A stretch of 64,000 nt of DNA. Origin: Thiocapsa sp. UBA6158 (GTDB lineage: Bacteria; Pseudomonadota; Gammaproteobacteria; Chromatiales; Chromatiaceae). Positions 1-7,861 of the stretch are shown here, one piece after another. The notes beneath the pieces are model-generated. The model saw nothing but the letters and a program-made list of their open reading frames with translations. It was not told the DNA's origin and did no database searches. Each line of letters starts with the position of its first letter. The first letter of the stretch is position 1. Position numbers and translations under genes: made by a program. Where the stretch lies: NCBI RefSeq assembly GCF_002423035.1, contig NZ_DIUM01000030.1, positions 1 through 64,000 on the forward strand. Direction: 5' to 3'.

Positions 1-25
1 TGCGCTCGAATTTTGCTTTGGACAT
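1..25 (-). CDS. tuf: Elongation factor Tu, first 8 codons (partial)
   Basis: Only the first eight codons are inside the window; on the minus strand they read MSKAKFER, the standard N-terminus of EF-Tu, the GTPase that delivers aminoacyl-tRNA to the ribosome. The call rests on this short peptide plus context: tRNA-Tyr, tRNA-Gly and tRNA-Thr lie directly upstream on the same strand, as in the tufB operon of E. coli (thrU-tyrU-glyT-thrT-tufB). The gap between tRNA-Thr and the start codon is about 94 bp. A GTPase domain cannot be checked because it lies beyond the window edge. Confidence 0.85.
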
Positions 26-119
26 GAACGGCTCCCCGCATGGTTCAAATCGACAAGTCGCGCTGGACGCTACTGATACGACGATCCAAGATCGACGACT
101 GAATCTGGAAAAACGAAAG

Positions 120-195
120 TGGAGCCCATGACCGGAGTCGAACCGGTGACCTCACCCTTACCAAGGGTGTGCTCTACCAACTGAGCTACATGGGC
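120..195 (-). tRNA. tRNA-Thr (GGT)
   Basis: On the minus strand a full cloverleaf is readable: acceptor GCCCATG paired with CATGGGC, D-arm TAGCTCAGTTGGTAGAGC, anticodon loop CTTGGTAA with anticodon GGT, T-loop GGTTCGACTCC, and an encoded CCA at 122-120. It is the tRNA nearest to tuf. Confidence 0.96.
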
Positions 196-217
196 GATCG
201 CAAAGCACACTTCTCAA

Positions 218-291
<74 letters not shown>

Positions 292-438
292 AGCGCTTTC
301 ACGCCGAACGACGGGCTTGGAGGACAACCAACGACCTGCCGGCAGGCCTCGTCGTTGTCGCGCCTCGAGGCCTTACGCTCGATTCGCACGCCCAGCCCGC
401 AAAGGCCATCCGCAACGACATCGCTGCGGTCTAAGATT

Positions 439-523
439 TGGTGGAGGGGGGAGGATTCGAACCTCCGAAGGCTGAGCCGTCAGATTTACAGTCTGATCCC
501 TTTGACCGCTCGGGAACCCCTCC
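439..523 (-). tRNA. tRNA-Tyr (GTA)
   Basis: An 85-nt class II tRNA with a long variable arm. The minus strand starts GGAGGGGTTCCCGAGCGG, has anticodon loop CTGTAAA (anticodon GTA) and ends ACCA with an encoded CCA. It is the promoter-proximal tRNA of the tuf operon. The 147-bp spacer to tRNA-Gly (292-438) holds nothing I can identify. Confidence 0.96.
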
Positions 524-537
524 TTAAAGAGCGACGC

Positions 538-566
538 AGTATAAAAGGCAGAACCGCCAGCGTCAA
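538..566 (-). promoter_or_regulatory. Sigma-70 promoter of the tRNA-tuf operon
   Basis: On the minus strand a TTGACG -35 box (566-561) and a TATACT -10 box (543-538) are separated by exactly 17 bp. The predicted start at about 531 lies a few bases before tRNA-Tyr. The discriminator just after the -10 box is GC-rich (CTGCGTCGC), the type associated with stringent control of stable-RNA promoters; that regulatory reading is inference. Confidence 0.8.
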
Positions 567-775
567 GCCGGCGTGAATGATTGCGCGCAAGACAACCGGG
601 CCGCGCTCGATACCCGAGGCAAGCGAGTCGATACACCCCGGCCCGGCGGATATACAATCGACGAGCCGAGCCGGGAGCCGCGCGCCGGACTCAACGGCGC
701 AACGGCGCTGCGTGCGACCGGACGGCCACCCCGATCCCTGTTGATCCGACTGAAAAAGCCCGGAGACGATAAAGA

Positions 776-2113
776 ATGGACGTTACGATTTTTGGCAGCG
801 GTTACGTTGGACTGGTGACTGGCGTCTGCTTGGCGGAGGTCGGCAATCGCGTCCTCTGCATCGATGTGGATCCCGCCAAGATTGCCCTCCTCAACAGCGG
901 CGGCGTGCCCATCTACGAGCCCGGACTCGACGAGCTGATCAAGCAGAACCGCGATGCCGGACGGCTGACCTTCTCGACCGATGCCGAGGAAGGGGTGCGT
1001 CATGGGCTGTTTCAGTTCATCGCGGTGGGCACGCCGCCGGACGAGGACGGATCGGCCGATCTTCAATACGTCCTCGCGGTCGCACGCAGCATCGGCGAGC
1101 ACATGGACGCGTACCGAATCCTGGTGAACAAGTCGACCGTACCCGTCGGGACCGCCGATAAGGTGGCTGCCGCCGTTCGCGATGCTCAAGCCGCTCGCGG
1201 CACGACGGTGGATTTCGACGTGGTCTCCAATCCCGAGTTCCTGAAGGAGGGCGCAGCGATCGACGACTTCATGCGCCCGGACCGTATCATCGTCGGAACG
1301 GACAACCCGCGCACCGGCGAACTGCTGCGCGCGCTCTACGCCCCCTTCAATCGCAACCACGACCGCGTCATGCTGATGGACGTGCGCTCGGCCGAGCTGA
1401 CCAAATATGCGGCCAATGCCATGCTGGCGACCAAGATCAGCTTCATGAACGAGCTGTCGAATATCGCCGAAGCTGTCGGAGCCGACATCGAAAAGGTCCG
1501 TGTCGGCATCGGCTCGGATCCGCGCATCGGCTACCAATTCATCTACCCCGGCTGCGGCTACGGCGGCTCCTGTTTCCCGAAGGACGTGCGCGCGCTCGAG
1601 CGCACCGCGCGCAGCTTGGGCTACGACCCGCAGCTGCTGCATGCCGTCGAGGCCGTGAACTTCCGACAGAAGGATCTATTGTTCAAAAAGATTCACGCGC
1701 ACTTCAACGGCGACCTGCAGGGCCGCACGATCGCCCTCTGGGGTCTGTCGTTCAAACCCAATACCGACGACATGCGCGAGGCATCGAGTCGCGTCTTGAT
1801 GGAATCGCTTTGGGAGGCAGGAGCGAGGGTTCAGGCATTCGACCCGGTTTCGATGCCCGAAACTCGGCGAATCTATGGCGAACGGGCCGATCTGGCACTG
1901 GTCGACGACGCCCTTTCGGCATTGGAGGGTGCGGACGCACTCGCCGTCCTGACCGAGTGGGCGCAGTTTCGCAGCCCGGATTTCCGGATGATCAAGGACA
2001 AGCTCAGGGCCGGCGTGATCTTCGACGGTCGCAACATCCTCGACGGGCATCTCGCGACCGCAACCGGACTGACCTATATCTCGATCGGTCGCTTACCGAT
2101 GACGGCGCAATAA
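776..2113 (+). CDS. ugd: UDP-glucose 6-dehydrogenase
   Basis: This 445-aa enzyme oxidises UDP-glucose to UDP-glucuronate with two NAD+, supplying precursors for surface polysaccharide. The N-terminal Rossmann motif GSGYVG (residues 7-12), the NPEFLKEG motif (152-159), the TKYAANA helix (209-215) and the catalytic loop GYGGSCFPKD with nucleophile Cys266 are all present, and length is normal for the family. The ATG is preceded by GGAGA about 10 bases upstream. It stands alone: the divergent tRNA-tuf operon is upstream and a convergent porin gene downstream, so no polysaccharide cluster is visible to fix its end product. Confidence 0.95.
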   Translation: MDVTIFGSGYVGLVTGVCLAEVGNRVLCIDVDPAKIALLNSGGVPIYEPGLDELIKQNRDAGRLTFSTDAEEGVRHGLFQFIAVGTPPDEDGSADLQYVLAVARSIGEHMDAYRILVNKSTVPVGTADKVAAAVRDAQAARGTTVDFDVVSNPEFLKEGAAIDDFMRPDRIIVGTDNPRTGELLRALYAPFNRNHDRVMLMDVRSAELTKYAANAMLATKISFMNELSNIAEAVGADIEKVRVGIGSDPRIGYQFIYPGCGYGGSCFPKDVRALERTARSLGYDPQLLHAVEAVNFRQKDLLFKKIHAHFNGDLQGRTIALWGLSFKPNTDDMREASSRVLMESLWEAGARVQAFDPVSMPETRRIYGERADLALVDDALSALEGADALAVLTEWAQFRSPDFRMIKDKLRAGVIFDGRNILDGHLATATGLTYISIGRLPMTAQ

Positions 2114-2228
2114 CGCCTCACCGGGATCGCCCACACCCTCGACCCGCCCACGCAGCGGCGCGAGCCTGCCCAGACAACATTGCGACGACGCTTGCCCGGC
2201 ACACCGGACGAGCGTCGTCGACGGTCCC

Positions 2229-2314
2229 TTAAACCGTGCCGGCTCCGGCGGTCGTCAAATCTTCCGGGCCGACCCCATCCAGAGACATCGCATACCGCGC
2301 CGGGCGCTGTTTAA
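2229..2314 (+). repeat. Composite repeat family, right module only (copy A)
   Basis: An 86-bp module running from TTAAACCGTGCC to GCGCTGTTTAA. It matches the right half of the copies at 22995-23187 and 51428-51622 at both ends and in the internal stretch CATCGCATACCGCG. Its last bases provide the TAA stop (2313-2311, minus strand) of the FadL-like gene. No left module is present here. Confidence 0.75.
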
Positions 2315-3804
2315 AAACGGTGATTCCAACCGATTTGGATATCCATCTGCTCCATATAGATGGACCCCGATTGGGTCTGGGTGATGCTGGGGCTCGTACC
2401 GCTCAGCTCTTCCTCCGGCATGTAGGAAAAGGCGAGTGCGAACTCATCCTTCTCGGTAAAGCGGTAGGACGCACCCAAGGTCAGGTGCCAACGAATGGTC
2501 GCGGGCGCCAGAATGTTGAAAAGGGCCTGCCGACCGGAGGCGAATTCGGTGTTGTAGCTCACACCGCCCATCAGACTCAGCTTCTCGTCGTGGTCGTAAC
2601 GCACGCCCAACTTGAAGATGTCCATGCTGTCCCATCCGAACCCGAGCCCGTCATCCCCGCCCAGACAGAACGCGGGTTTGGGGTTCGAGGTGAAACAGGG
2701 CGAGATGTCGTTGTCGTTCGAATTGGAAATCGACGAGACCTCGCCGTAGAAGATGCGCTGGTAGTCGAACGCGAAGGTCAGATCCGGCCGCGCCTTGAAG
2801 GCGACGCCGAAGTTCAACATCGCCGGGATATCGAACTCGCCATGATTTGCAAACAACCCCTTGTAGTCGTCGAATTCCGACATCCACATCTTGCTGCGAT
2901 ACGACATCCCGAACGCCAGTTGCTCGGTCACCTCGCCGTACCACCCCAGATGCAGGCCGGCGCCATAGGACCAGTCGGTTCCGTTGTTCGAGACCTTATC
3001 CGGGTAAAGGGAGGCCGCGCGGAACGGCTGAAGCCCTTTGATCTCGATACTCTGCATCGCAAAAACCGGCGCGATACCGACCGCTTGCTTGCCGTCGGCA
3101 AACTTGAAGGTATAGGGGATCTCGATGAACAACTGCTCGAGGTTGACGCCGGTCGAGCCGGTCGCGCTCAGAAAGCCGCCGGGGTTGGCGTTGTTGCCGT
3201 TCGGCGGCGGGGGCATGTCTGGATCCGTGACCGGCATCGGCGGATTCGTCTGCGTAAACAGAAGACCGCCAGGGCTCGCGATGGTGCCGGGGGGCGGCTT
3301 CATCCCGGGTCCGATCGCCAGCTGATTGGGTGCCGCGGCAAAGTTCTCCCAGACCGGACGGTCCCGATAGTCGCTGTTCATCCCGCCGTTGCCGAATACG
3401 GAAAAGCCGATCGTGCTTTTTTCATCGAGTTCGTAGTTGAAGCCGAAGCTCGGAATCAAAAACCAATCCCCTTCGCTGTCGTATCGGCCCGGAGTAACGA
3501 AAGGCCCGGTCGGAAAGCCTGACGGACGGCCTACCGAGAAGTCATCGCTGGCGTCGTAGCCGCGCGGAGACGGACTGAAGAAGGCCAAACCCACATCAAG
3601 CGTAGTCCCGACGAATGCCATTCCGGCAGGGTTCGTGGCCGTAACGAGCGTGTCCTGCGGCAATGCCGCGGCGACACCCGCCATCGCCTTGGATTTGGTG
3701 CCCCAGCCGTGCGAGAAATATCCGTTGGTGGCCACTGCCAGTGTCGGCAAGGATGCGCACGCAATTACTACAGCCCTCAACGGCCACTTCAATGTTCCGG
3801 TCAT
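2311..3804 (-). CDS. FadL/OmpP1/TodX-family outer-membrane transport protein
   Basis: A 497-aa outer-membrane beta-barrel of the family that takes up hydrophobic compounds such as long-chain fatty acids or aromatics. A signal peptide of about 26 residues ends near AVA, followed by the family's conserved N-terminal region TNGYFSHGWG and the NPAGMA motif (58-63). The C-terminus ends in Phe, typical of barrels. A Pro/Gly/Asn-rich stretch at about residues 165-215 is an unusual insertion in an exposed loop. The ATG has a GGAGGAG ribosome site 9 bases upstream. The stop codon lies in copy A of the dispersed repeat. The substrate cannot be told from sequence. Confidence 0.88.
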   Translation of the reverse strand: MTGTLKWPLRAVVIACASLPTLAVATNGYFSHGWGTKSKAMAGVAAALPQDTLVTATNPAGMAFVGTTLDVGLAFFSPSPRGYDASDDFSVGRPSGFPTGPFVTPGRYDSEGDWFLIPSFGFNYELDEKSTIGFSVFGNGGMNSDYRDRPVWENFAAAPNQLAIGPGMKPPPGTIASPGGLLFTQTNPPMPVTDPDMPPPPNGNNANPGGFLSATGSTGVNLEQLFIEIPYTFKFADGKQAVGIAPVFAMQSIEIKGLQPFRAASLYPDKVSNNGTDWSYGAGLHLGWYGEVTEQLAFGMSYRSKMWMSEFDDYKGLFANHGEFDIPAMLNFGVAFKARPDLTFAFDYQRIFYGEVSSISNSNDNDISPCFTSNPKPAFCLGGDDGLGFGWDSMDIFKLGVRYDHDEKLSLMGGVSYNTEFASGRQALFNILAPATIRWHLTLGASYRFTEKDEFALAFSYMPEEELSGTSPSITQTQSGSIYMEQMDIQIGWNHRF

Positions 3805-4142
3805 GTGCGAAAACTCCTCCAGTCATCGTGCCGCTTGAACGGCTAATTTTGTCGTTGGCATAGTCGAGCCCCGTTCGACGGGCGATCCAAAACCAGCATC
3901 GACGGGTGGACGAATGCGGAGTTGAGCCATCATTGAAGACCGCGGAGACGACCTCGCCCACCGACTGGTCGGAAGACTTCGGATTCAGTGCGAGCGATTG
4001 CTCGATCCCGAATACGGCATCCTTCGACGGAATGTTTTCGGAAGACGCGGTGGGGCACTTTTACGGAAAGGGCCGAGACACGCGGCGATCACGGAGATCA
4101 GACGGAATATTCGGCTCGGGATTGCGATTTGTCAAACGCCGC
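3805..4142. other. Gene-free stretch upstream of the FadL-like gene
   Basis: This interval holds the ribosome site and leader of the FadL-like gene at its left edge. Reading frames crossing it have no family resemblance and low-complexity Arg/Thr-rich translations, so I call no gene. No clear promoter boxes were found by eye. Confidence 0.5.
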
Positions 4143-4338
4143 TACACCGCGTTCGGAGTCAACGATCGACGCTGGACGCCGATTCAAACTCGGCCGACAT
4201 CATCGACACTGTCGCTGACGCGATTTAGGAGAACAAAAATCAGGATCTTAAAGGATTTCAGGCGTGGCTCCCACCGATTTGGCCCCTGCGGGGTCGAGTG
4301 CGCGCGCGAACCACGCATGAGAACCCGAACGCCGTTTA
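4143..4338 (+). repeat. Composite repeat family, degenerate full copy (copy F)
   Basis: A diverged two-module copy. The left module (4143-4227, 85 bp) runs from TACACCGCGTTCGGAG to GACGCGATTTAG, and the linker keeps ATCTTAAA as in the copy at 22995. The right module (4248-4338) ends ACGCATGAGAAC then GCCGTTTAA. The 85-bp spacing of the left module equals that of the intact copies. Its final TTA is the TAA stop of pth on the minus strand. Confidence 0.6.
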
Positions 4339-4932
4339 AGCGGACCGTTGCGAATGGAGACGATTCATGGCGATCTGGAAGCGACCGGCGACGAGATCCG
4401 CGAGGATCCTCTCGGCGTCGGCAAGGGCTGCATCGATCTGCTCGGCGTCGGCCTTGGACGGACGTCCGAGGACATAACCTGTCACCAGGGTACGCTCGCC
4501 CGGGTGGGCGATCCCGATCCGCAGACGCCAGAAGTCACGACTGCCCCCGAGTGCGGCGATGGTGTCGCGCAGCCCATTGTGCCCGGCATGACCGCCGCCC
4601 TGCTTGAGGCGAACCTGGCCAACAGGATGGTCGAGCTCATCGTGAGCGACGAGGATCTGCTCGGGAGGGATGGAATAGAAGCGGGCGACCGCGGCGATCG
4701 ATTGACCGCTGCGGTTCATGTAGGTCGAGGGCTTGAGCAGACGCACATCCGCGCCGCCGACCCGGATTCGGACGAGTTGGCCGAAGAATTTCGGCTCGGC
4801 GCGAAAGGTCTCGCGAAAATCCTCGGCGATCCGATCGACGAGCCAAAAGCCGACGTTGTGACGCGTCGCCTCGTACTGCTCACCGGGATTGCCGAGCCCG
4901 ACGATCAGACGGATACCGGCGGGCTCGCTCAC
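4336..4932 (-). CDS. pth: Peptidyl-tRNA hydrolase
   Basis: Recycles tRNA by cleaving the ester bond of prematurely released peptidyl-tRNA. The family core is complete: VGLGNPG near the N-terminus, TRHNVGFW with catalytic His25, STYMNRSG, VAHDELD and GGGHAGHNGL. I choose the GTG at 4932 (about 198 aa) because it places the start 6-8 residues before the first beta strand, as in E. coli; an in-frame GTG 27 bases upstream is the alternative. It follows rplY on the same strand, as in the conserved prs-rplY-pth order. ychF, which often follows pth, is absent, and the TAA stop belongs to a dispersed repeat. Confidence 0.95.
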   Translation of the reverse strand: MSEPAGIRLIVGLGNPGEQYEATRHNVGFWLVDRIAEDFRETFRAEPKFFGQLVRIRVGGADVRLLKPSTYMNRSGQSIAAVARFYSIPPEQILVAHDELDHPVGQVRLKQGGGHAGHNGLRDTIAALGGSRDFWRLRIGIAHPGERTLVTGYVLGRPSKADAEQIDAALADAERILADLVAGRFQIAMNRLHSQRSA

Positions 4933-5070
4933 CGGACACCGCCGACCGAGGCACAACACGGGCGGCGCAGGCCGGAAAAGCGACCCTCGAGCACCCGGTC
5001 GTCGCCGAAAAAGCGTCTTTCAGGGAGGCAAATCGGCACTGTCGTCGGCCGTCTCGAGCGCCCGATGATG

Positions 5071-5679
5071 TCAGGCGCCTTCCTCTTCCTCCTCCGCCTC
5101 GTCACCGCCGCCGCGCGGGCCATAAATCATGGCGACGGCCTCGTCCGACTCGGGAGCATGCGCAAGGGTCACACCCTCGGGCAACTGGATCTCGGACAGA
5201 TGGATGATCTGGCCGATATCCGTATCGCCCATATCGACGACGATAAACTCCGGGAGATCCTTCGGCAGACAGACGATCTCGAGCTCGGTGATGTTGTGGG
5301 ACACCTGCCCACCCATCTTGATGCCCTTGGAGCGGTCCTCGTTGATGAAATGCAAGGGTACGTTCATGCGCAGCTTCTCGTCCTGCGTGATCCGCAGAAA
5401 ATCCGCATGCTGCACGAAAGGCTTGGCTGGATGGCGCTGCAGGTCCTTCAAGACGACCTTCACCGAGCGCTCACCGATCTTCAGATCGAGGACGTGCGAG
5501 TAAAATGCCTCGCTCTCCAGGTGCTTGAGCAGCTCGTTATGACCGACCGAGATCATCTCGGGCTCCTGATGGCCACCGTAGACGATGGCGGGCACCTGAC
5601 CCGTGCGACGCAGGCGGCGGCTCGCACCCGTTCCTGCCGTTGCGCGGGGCTGCGCGTTGATCTCGAAACTGACGCTCAT
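5071..5679 (-). CDS. rplY: 50S ribosomal protein L25 (Ctc/TL5 long form)
   Basis: Binds 5S rRNA in the large subunit. At 202 aa this is the two-domain Ctc/TL5 form, longer than the 94-aa E. coli L25. The N-terminal RNA-binding half contains RRTGQVPAIVYGG and the KDLQRHP strand typical of the family; the C-terminal beta domain ends in an acidic tail of consecutive Glu residues. It lies between prs and pth on the same strand, the usual arrangement, with a 77-bp gap after prs. Confidence 0.95.
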   Translation of the reverse strand: MSVSFEINAQPRATAGTGASRRLRRTGQVPAIVYGGHQEPEMISVGHNELLKHLESEAFYSHVLDLKIGERSVKVVLKDLQRHPAKPFVQHADFLRITQDEKLRMNVPLHFINEDRSKGIKMGGQVSHNITELEIVCLPKDLPEFIVVDMGDTDIGQIIHLSEIQLPEGVTLAHAPESDEAVAMIYGPRGGGDEAEEEEEGA

Positions 5680-5756
5680 CGGCGTTCTCCGGTTGATGAT
5701 GACTACAAAAACGCGCCGGATCCCGCGACCAGGATCACGACGCCTGAATGGTTAAA

Positions 5757-6710
5757 TCAGTCGACGAACAGCGAGCTGACCGACTCTTCGTTCGAAACCC
5801 GGCGCATCGTCTCGGCAAGCAGCTCGCCGATACTCAACTGCCTAATCTTGGGACAAGCCTTCGCCGCCGGACGCAACGGAATGGTGTTGGTGACCACCAG
5901 CTCGTCGAGCCGGGATGCCGAGATGTTGTCGACGGCCGGCCCCGAGAGCACCGCGTGGGTGCAGTAGGCCACGACCCGACAGGCACCGGCATCCTTCAGC
6001 GCTGCAGCGGCACTGCAGAGTGTCCCCGCCGTGTCGACAAGGTCGTCGACGATGACACAGGAGCGATCCCGAACATCGCCGATGATGTTCATGACCTTCG
6101 CCTCGTTCGCCCGCGGACGGCGCTTGTCGATGATCGCGAGATCCGCATCGTCGAGCCGTTTGGCGAGCGCGCGCGCGCGGACCACGCCGCCGACATCCGG
6201 CGAGACGACCATGAGAGCGTCGTAGCGTTTTCGCCAAACATCGCCCAACAGAATCGGCGAGGCGTAGACGTTGTCGACCGGGATATCGAAGAAGCCTTGG
6301 ATTTGATCCGCGTGCAGATCGACCGTCAGAACGCGATCGGCACCGGACTGACCGATCATCTTGGCGACGAGTCGCGCCGTGATCGGAACACGCGCGGAGC
6401 GGGGCCGGCGATCCTGCCGAGCATAGCCGAAGTAGGGGATGACCGCGGTAATGCGCTTGGCCGACGCCCAGCGCAGGGCGTCGATCATCACCAGCAGCTC
6501 CATCAGATTATCGTTCGTCGGAGCCCCGGTCGGCTGCACGACGAAGACATCGCGCCCGCGCACGTTCTCCTGGATCTCGGCCATGACCTCGCCGTCGCTG
6601 AACTGACCGACGACGGCCTTACCGAGCGGAACGCTCAAATAACCGGCGATCTCGACCGAGAGCTCCGGATTGGCATTCCCGGAAAAAACCATCAAATGGC
6701 TGGCAGGCAC
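5757..6710 (-). CDS. prs: Ribose-phosphate pyrophosphokinase
   Basis: Makes PRPP from ribose 5-phosphate and ATP for nucleotide, His and Trp synthesis. The 317-aa length is standard. Visible signatures are FSDGEV, the ATP/Mg region YFGYARQDRR, VDLHADQIQGFFDIPVDN and the PRPP-binding loop VIVDDLVDTAGT. The catalytic loop around KRR is intact (IIDKRRPRANEAK). tRNA-Gln lies 111 bp upstream on the same strand, matching the conserved ispE-tRNA-Gln-prs layout in gammaproteobacteria. Confidence 0.97.
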   Translation of the reverse strand: MPASHLMVFSGNANPELSVEIAGYLSVPLGKAVVGQFSDGEVMAEIQENVRGRDVFVVQPTGAPTNDNLMELLVMIDALRWASAKRITAVIPYFGYARQDRRPRSARVPITARLVAKMIGQSGADRVLTVDLHADQIQGFFDIPVDNVYASPILLGDVWRKRYDALMVVSPDVGGVVRARALAKRLDDADLAIIDKRRPRANEAKVMNIIGDVRDRSCVIVDDLVDTAGTLCSAAAALKDAGACRVVAYCTHAVLSGPAVDNISASRLDELVVTNTIPLRPAAKACPKIRQLSIGELLAETMRRVSNEESVSSLFVD

Positions 6711-6821
6711 TGGCGATTTCCTGACGTCTCACTGGGGGATGACAACACCGGGACCGGGGCTCGAATGAAACGCCATATCGCGTCGGCTGACCGACGCGGC
6801 GTATCCTGGCTCGACAGGGTA

Positions 6822-6896
6822 TGGCTGGGGCGCCAGGATTCGAACCTGGGGATGCCGGGATCAAAACCCGGTGCCTTACCGCTTGGCTACGCCCCA
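6822..6896 (-). tRNA. tRNA-Gln (TTG)
   Basis: The minus strand begins TGGGGCGTAGCCAAGCGG, has anticodon loop TTTTGAT (anticodon TTG), T-loop GGTTCGAATCC and an encoded CCA at 6824-6822. The 5' U of the acceptor is typical of bacterial tRNA-Gln. It sits between ispE and prs, a widespread gammaproteobacterial position. Confidence 0.96.
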
Positions 6897-6943
6897 AAAA
6901 ACTGATCTAGACCTCGAAAACAAGCACTCTGCACGACGCACGA

Positions 6944-7861
6944 TTAGGGCAGCCTGTCCATGTACGCGAGCAGCGGCGATCGATTCAACCCGCGGGCGAC
7001 GAACGCGCGCATCGCGGGCGGACATTGCTCCAGCGCGCACCGTGCTTGAGAAGGATCTTCGAAGACCGCAAAAACACAGGCGCCGGTTCCGGTCAAACGT
7101 CCACCGCCCCAGCCCGAAAGCCAGTCGAGAGCCTCTGCAACCGGGTCATATCCGCGTCGCACGACGCTCAGGCAATCGTTCGAAACGTCGCCGGCAACGA
7201 AGTCCGCTAGTGTGGCGGGCACCGAATCTCGTGTCAACTCAGGATGCATAAACACATCCCTCGTGGAGACCGAGCAGGGCGGAGACAGCACCAGATACCA
7301 GGGCTCGGGCAGCGTGACCGGCGTCAGGCGCTCCCCGACACCCTCCCCCCAAGCCGCAAATCCGCGCACGAAGACAGGCACGTCGGCGCCCAGAGGCAAG
7401 GCCAGTTCCGCGAGTGAGTCCTCGTCGAGACCGGTGGCCCAAAGCCGATTCAGTGCAACCAGCGTGGTCGCCGCATCGGAGCTGCCGCCCCCGAGCCCCC
7501 CGCCCATCGGAAGCAGCTTCTCGCAGCGGATATCCGCCCCGAGACGACAACCGGTCGCGTCCCGCAGCGTCTGAGCCGCGCGGACGGTCAGATCGTCCTC
7601 CGGCGCGACACCCGGCACGTCGAGGAGACGATGGATCAACCCGTCCTCGCGCACCTCGAACCGAAGCCGATCGCAACGGTCGATGAACTGGAACACCGTC
7701 TGCAGCTCGTGATAACCATCCGGCCGACGTCCGACGATGCGCAGCATAAGATTGAGTTTGGCGGGCGCGGGCCAAAACGACTCGGGGGACGACTCGAACC
7801 TGAACGGCTCGCTCATCGGGCTCTGGCTCATCGGGCTCCGACTGATCGGGTTCTGGCTCAT
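6944..7861 (-). CDS. ispE: 4-diphosphocytidyl-2-C-methyl-D-erythritol kinase
   Basis: GHMP-family kinase of the MEP isoprenoid pathway. The PAKLNLMLRI start motif, the ATP loop LPMGGGLGGGSSDAA, and the C-terminal LTGTGACVFA motif are present. I choose the ATG at 7861 because it overlaps the TGA of the upstream TPR gene as ATGA, implying translational coupling. The first 20 codons are odd: a roughly 15-bp unit is tandemly repeated, giving in-frame ATGs at 7861, 7831 and 7816 ahead of the kinase core, so the true start may be any of these. lolB, usually found between the TPR gene and ispE, is missing. Confidence 0.95.
   Translation of the reverse strand: MSQNPISRSPMSQSPMSEPFRFESSPESFWPAPAKLNLMLRIVGRRPDGYHELQTVFQFIDRCDRLRFEVREDGLIHRLLDVPGVAPEDDLTVRAAQTLRDATGCRLGADIRCEKLLPMGGGLGGGSSDAATTLVALNRLWATGLDEDSLAELALPLGADVPVFVRGFAAWGEGVGERLTPVTLPEPWYLVLSPPCSVSTRDVFMHPELTRDSVPATLADFVAGDVSNDCLSVVRRGYDPVAEALDWLSGWGGGRLTGTGACVFAVFEDPSQARCALEQCPPAMRAFVARGLNRSPLLAYMDRLP

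Noticed and set aside
2236..3522. Long plus-strand frame (428 aa) antisense to the FadL-like gene
   Set aside because: It mirrors the codon pattern of a clear outer-membrane protein gene and its translation has no family features; high GC produces such shadows.
4143..4338. Reading the degenerate repeat copy as a REP sequence tied to a RAYT transposase
   Set aside because: No RAYT gene is in the window and the two-module build differs from REP sequences; kept only as an unnamed repeat family.
3906..4607. 233-aa plus-strand frame between the FadL-like gene and pth
   Set aside because: Arg/Thr/Ser-rich low-complexity translation, runs through the degenerate repeat and into antisense pth.
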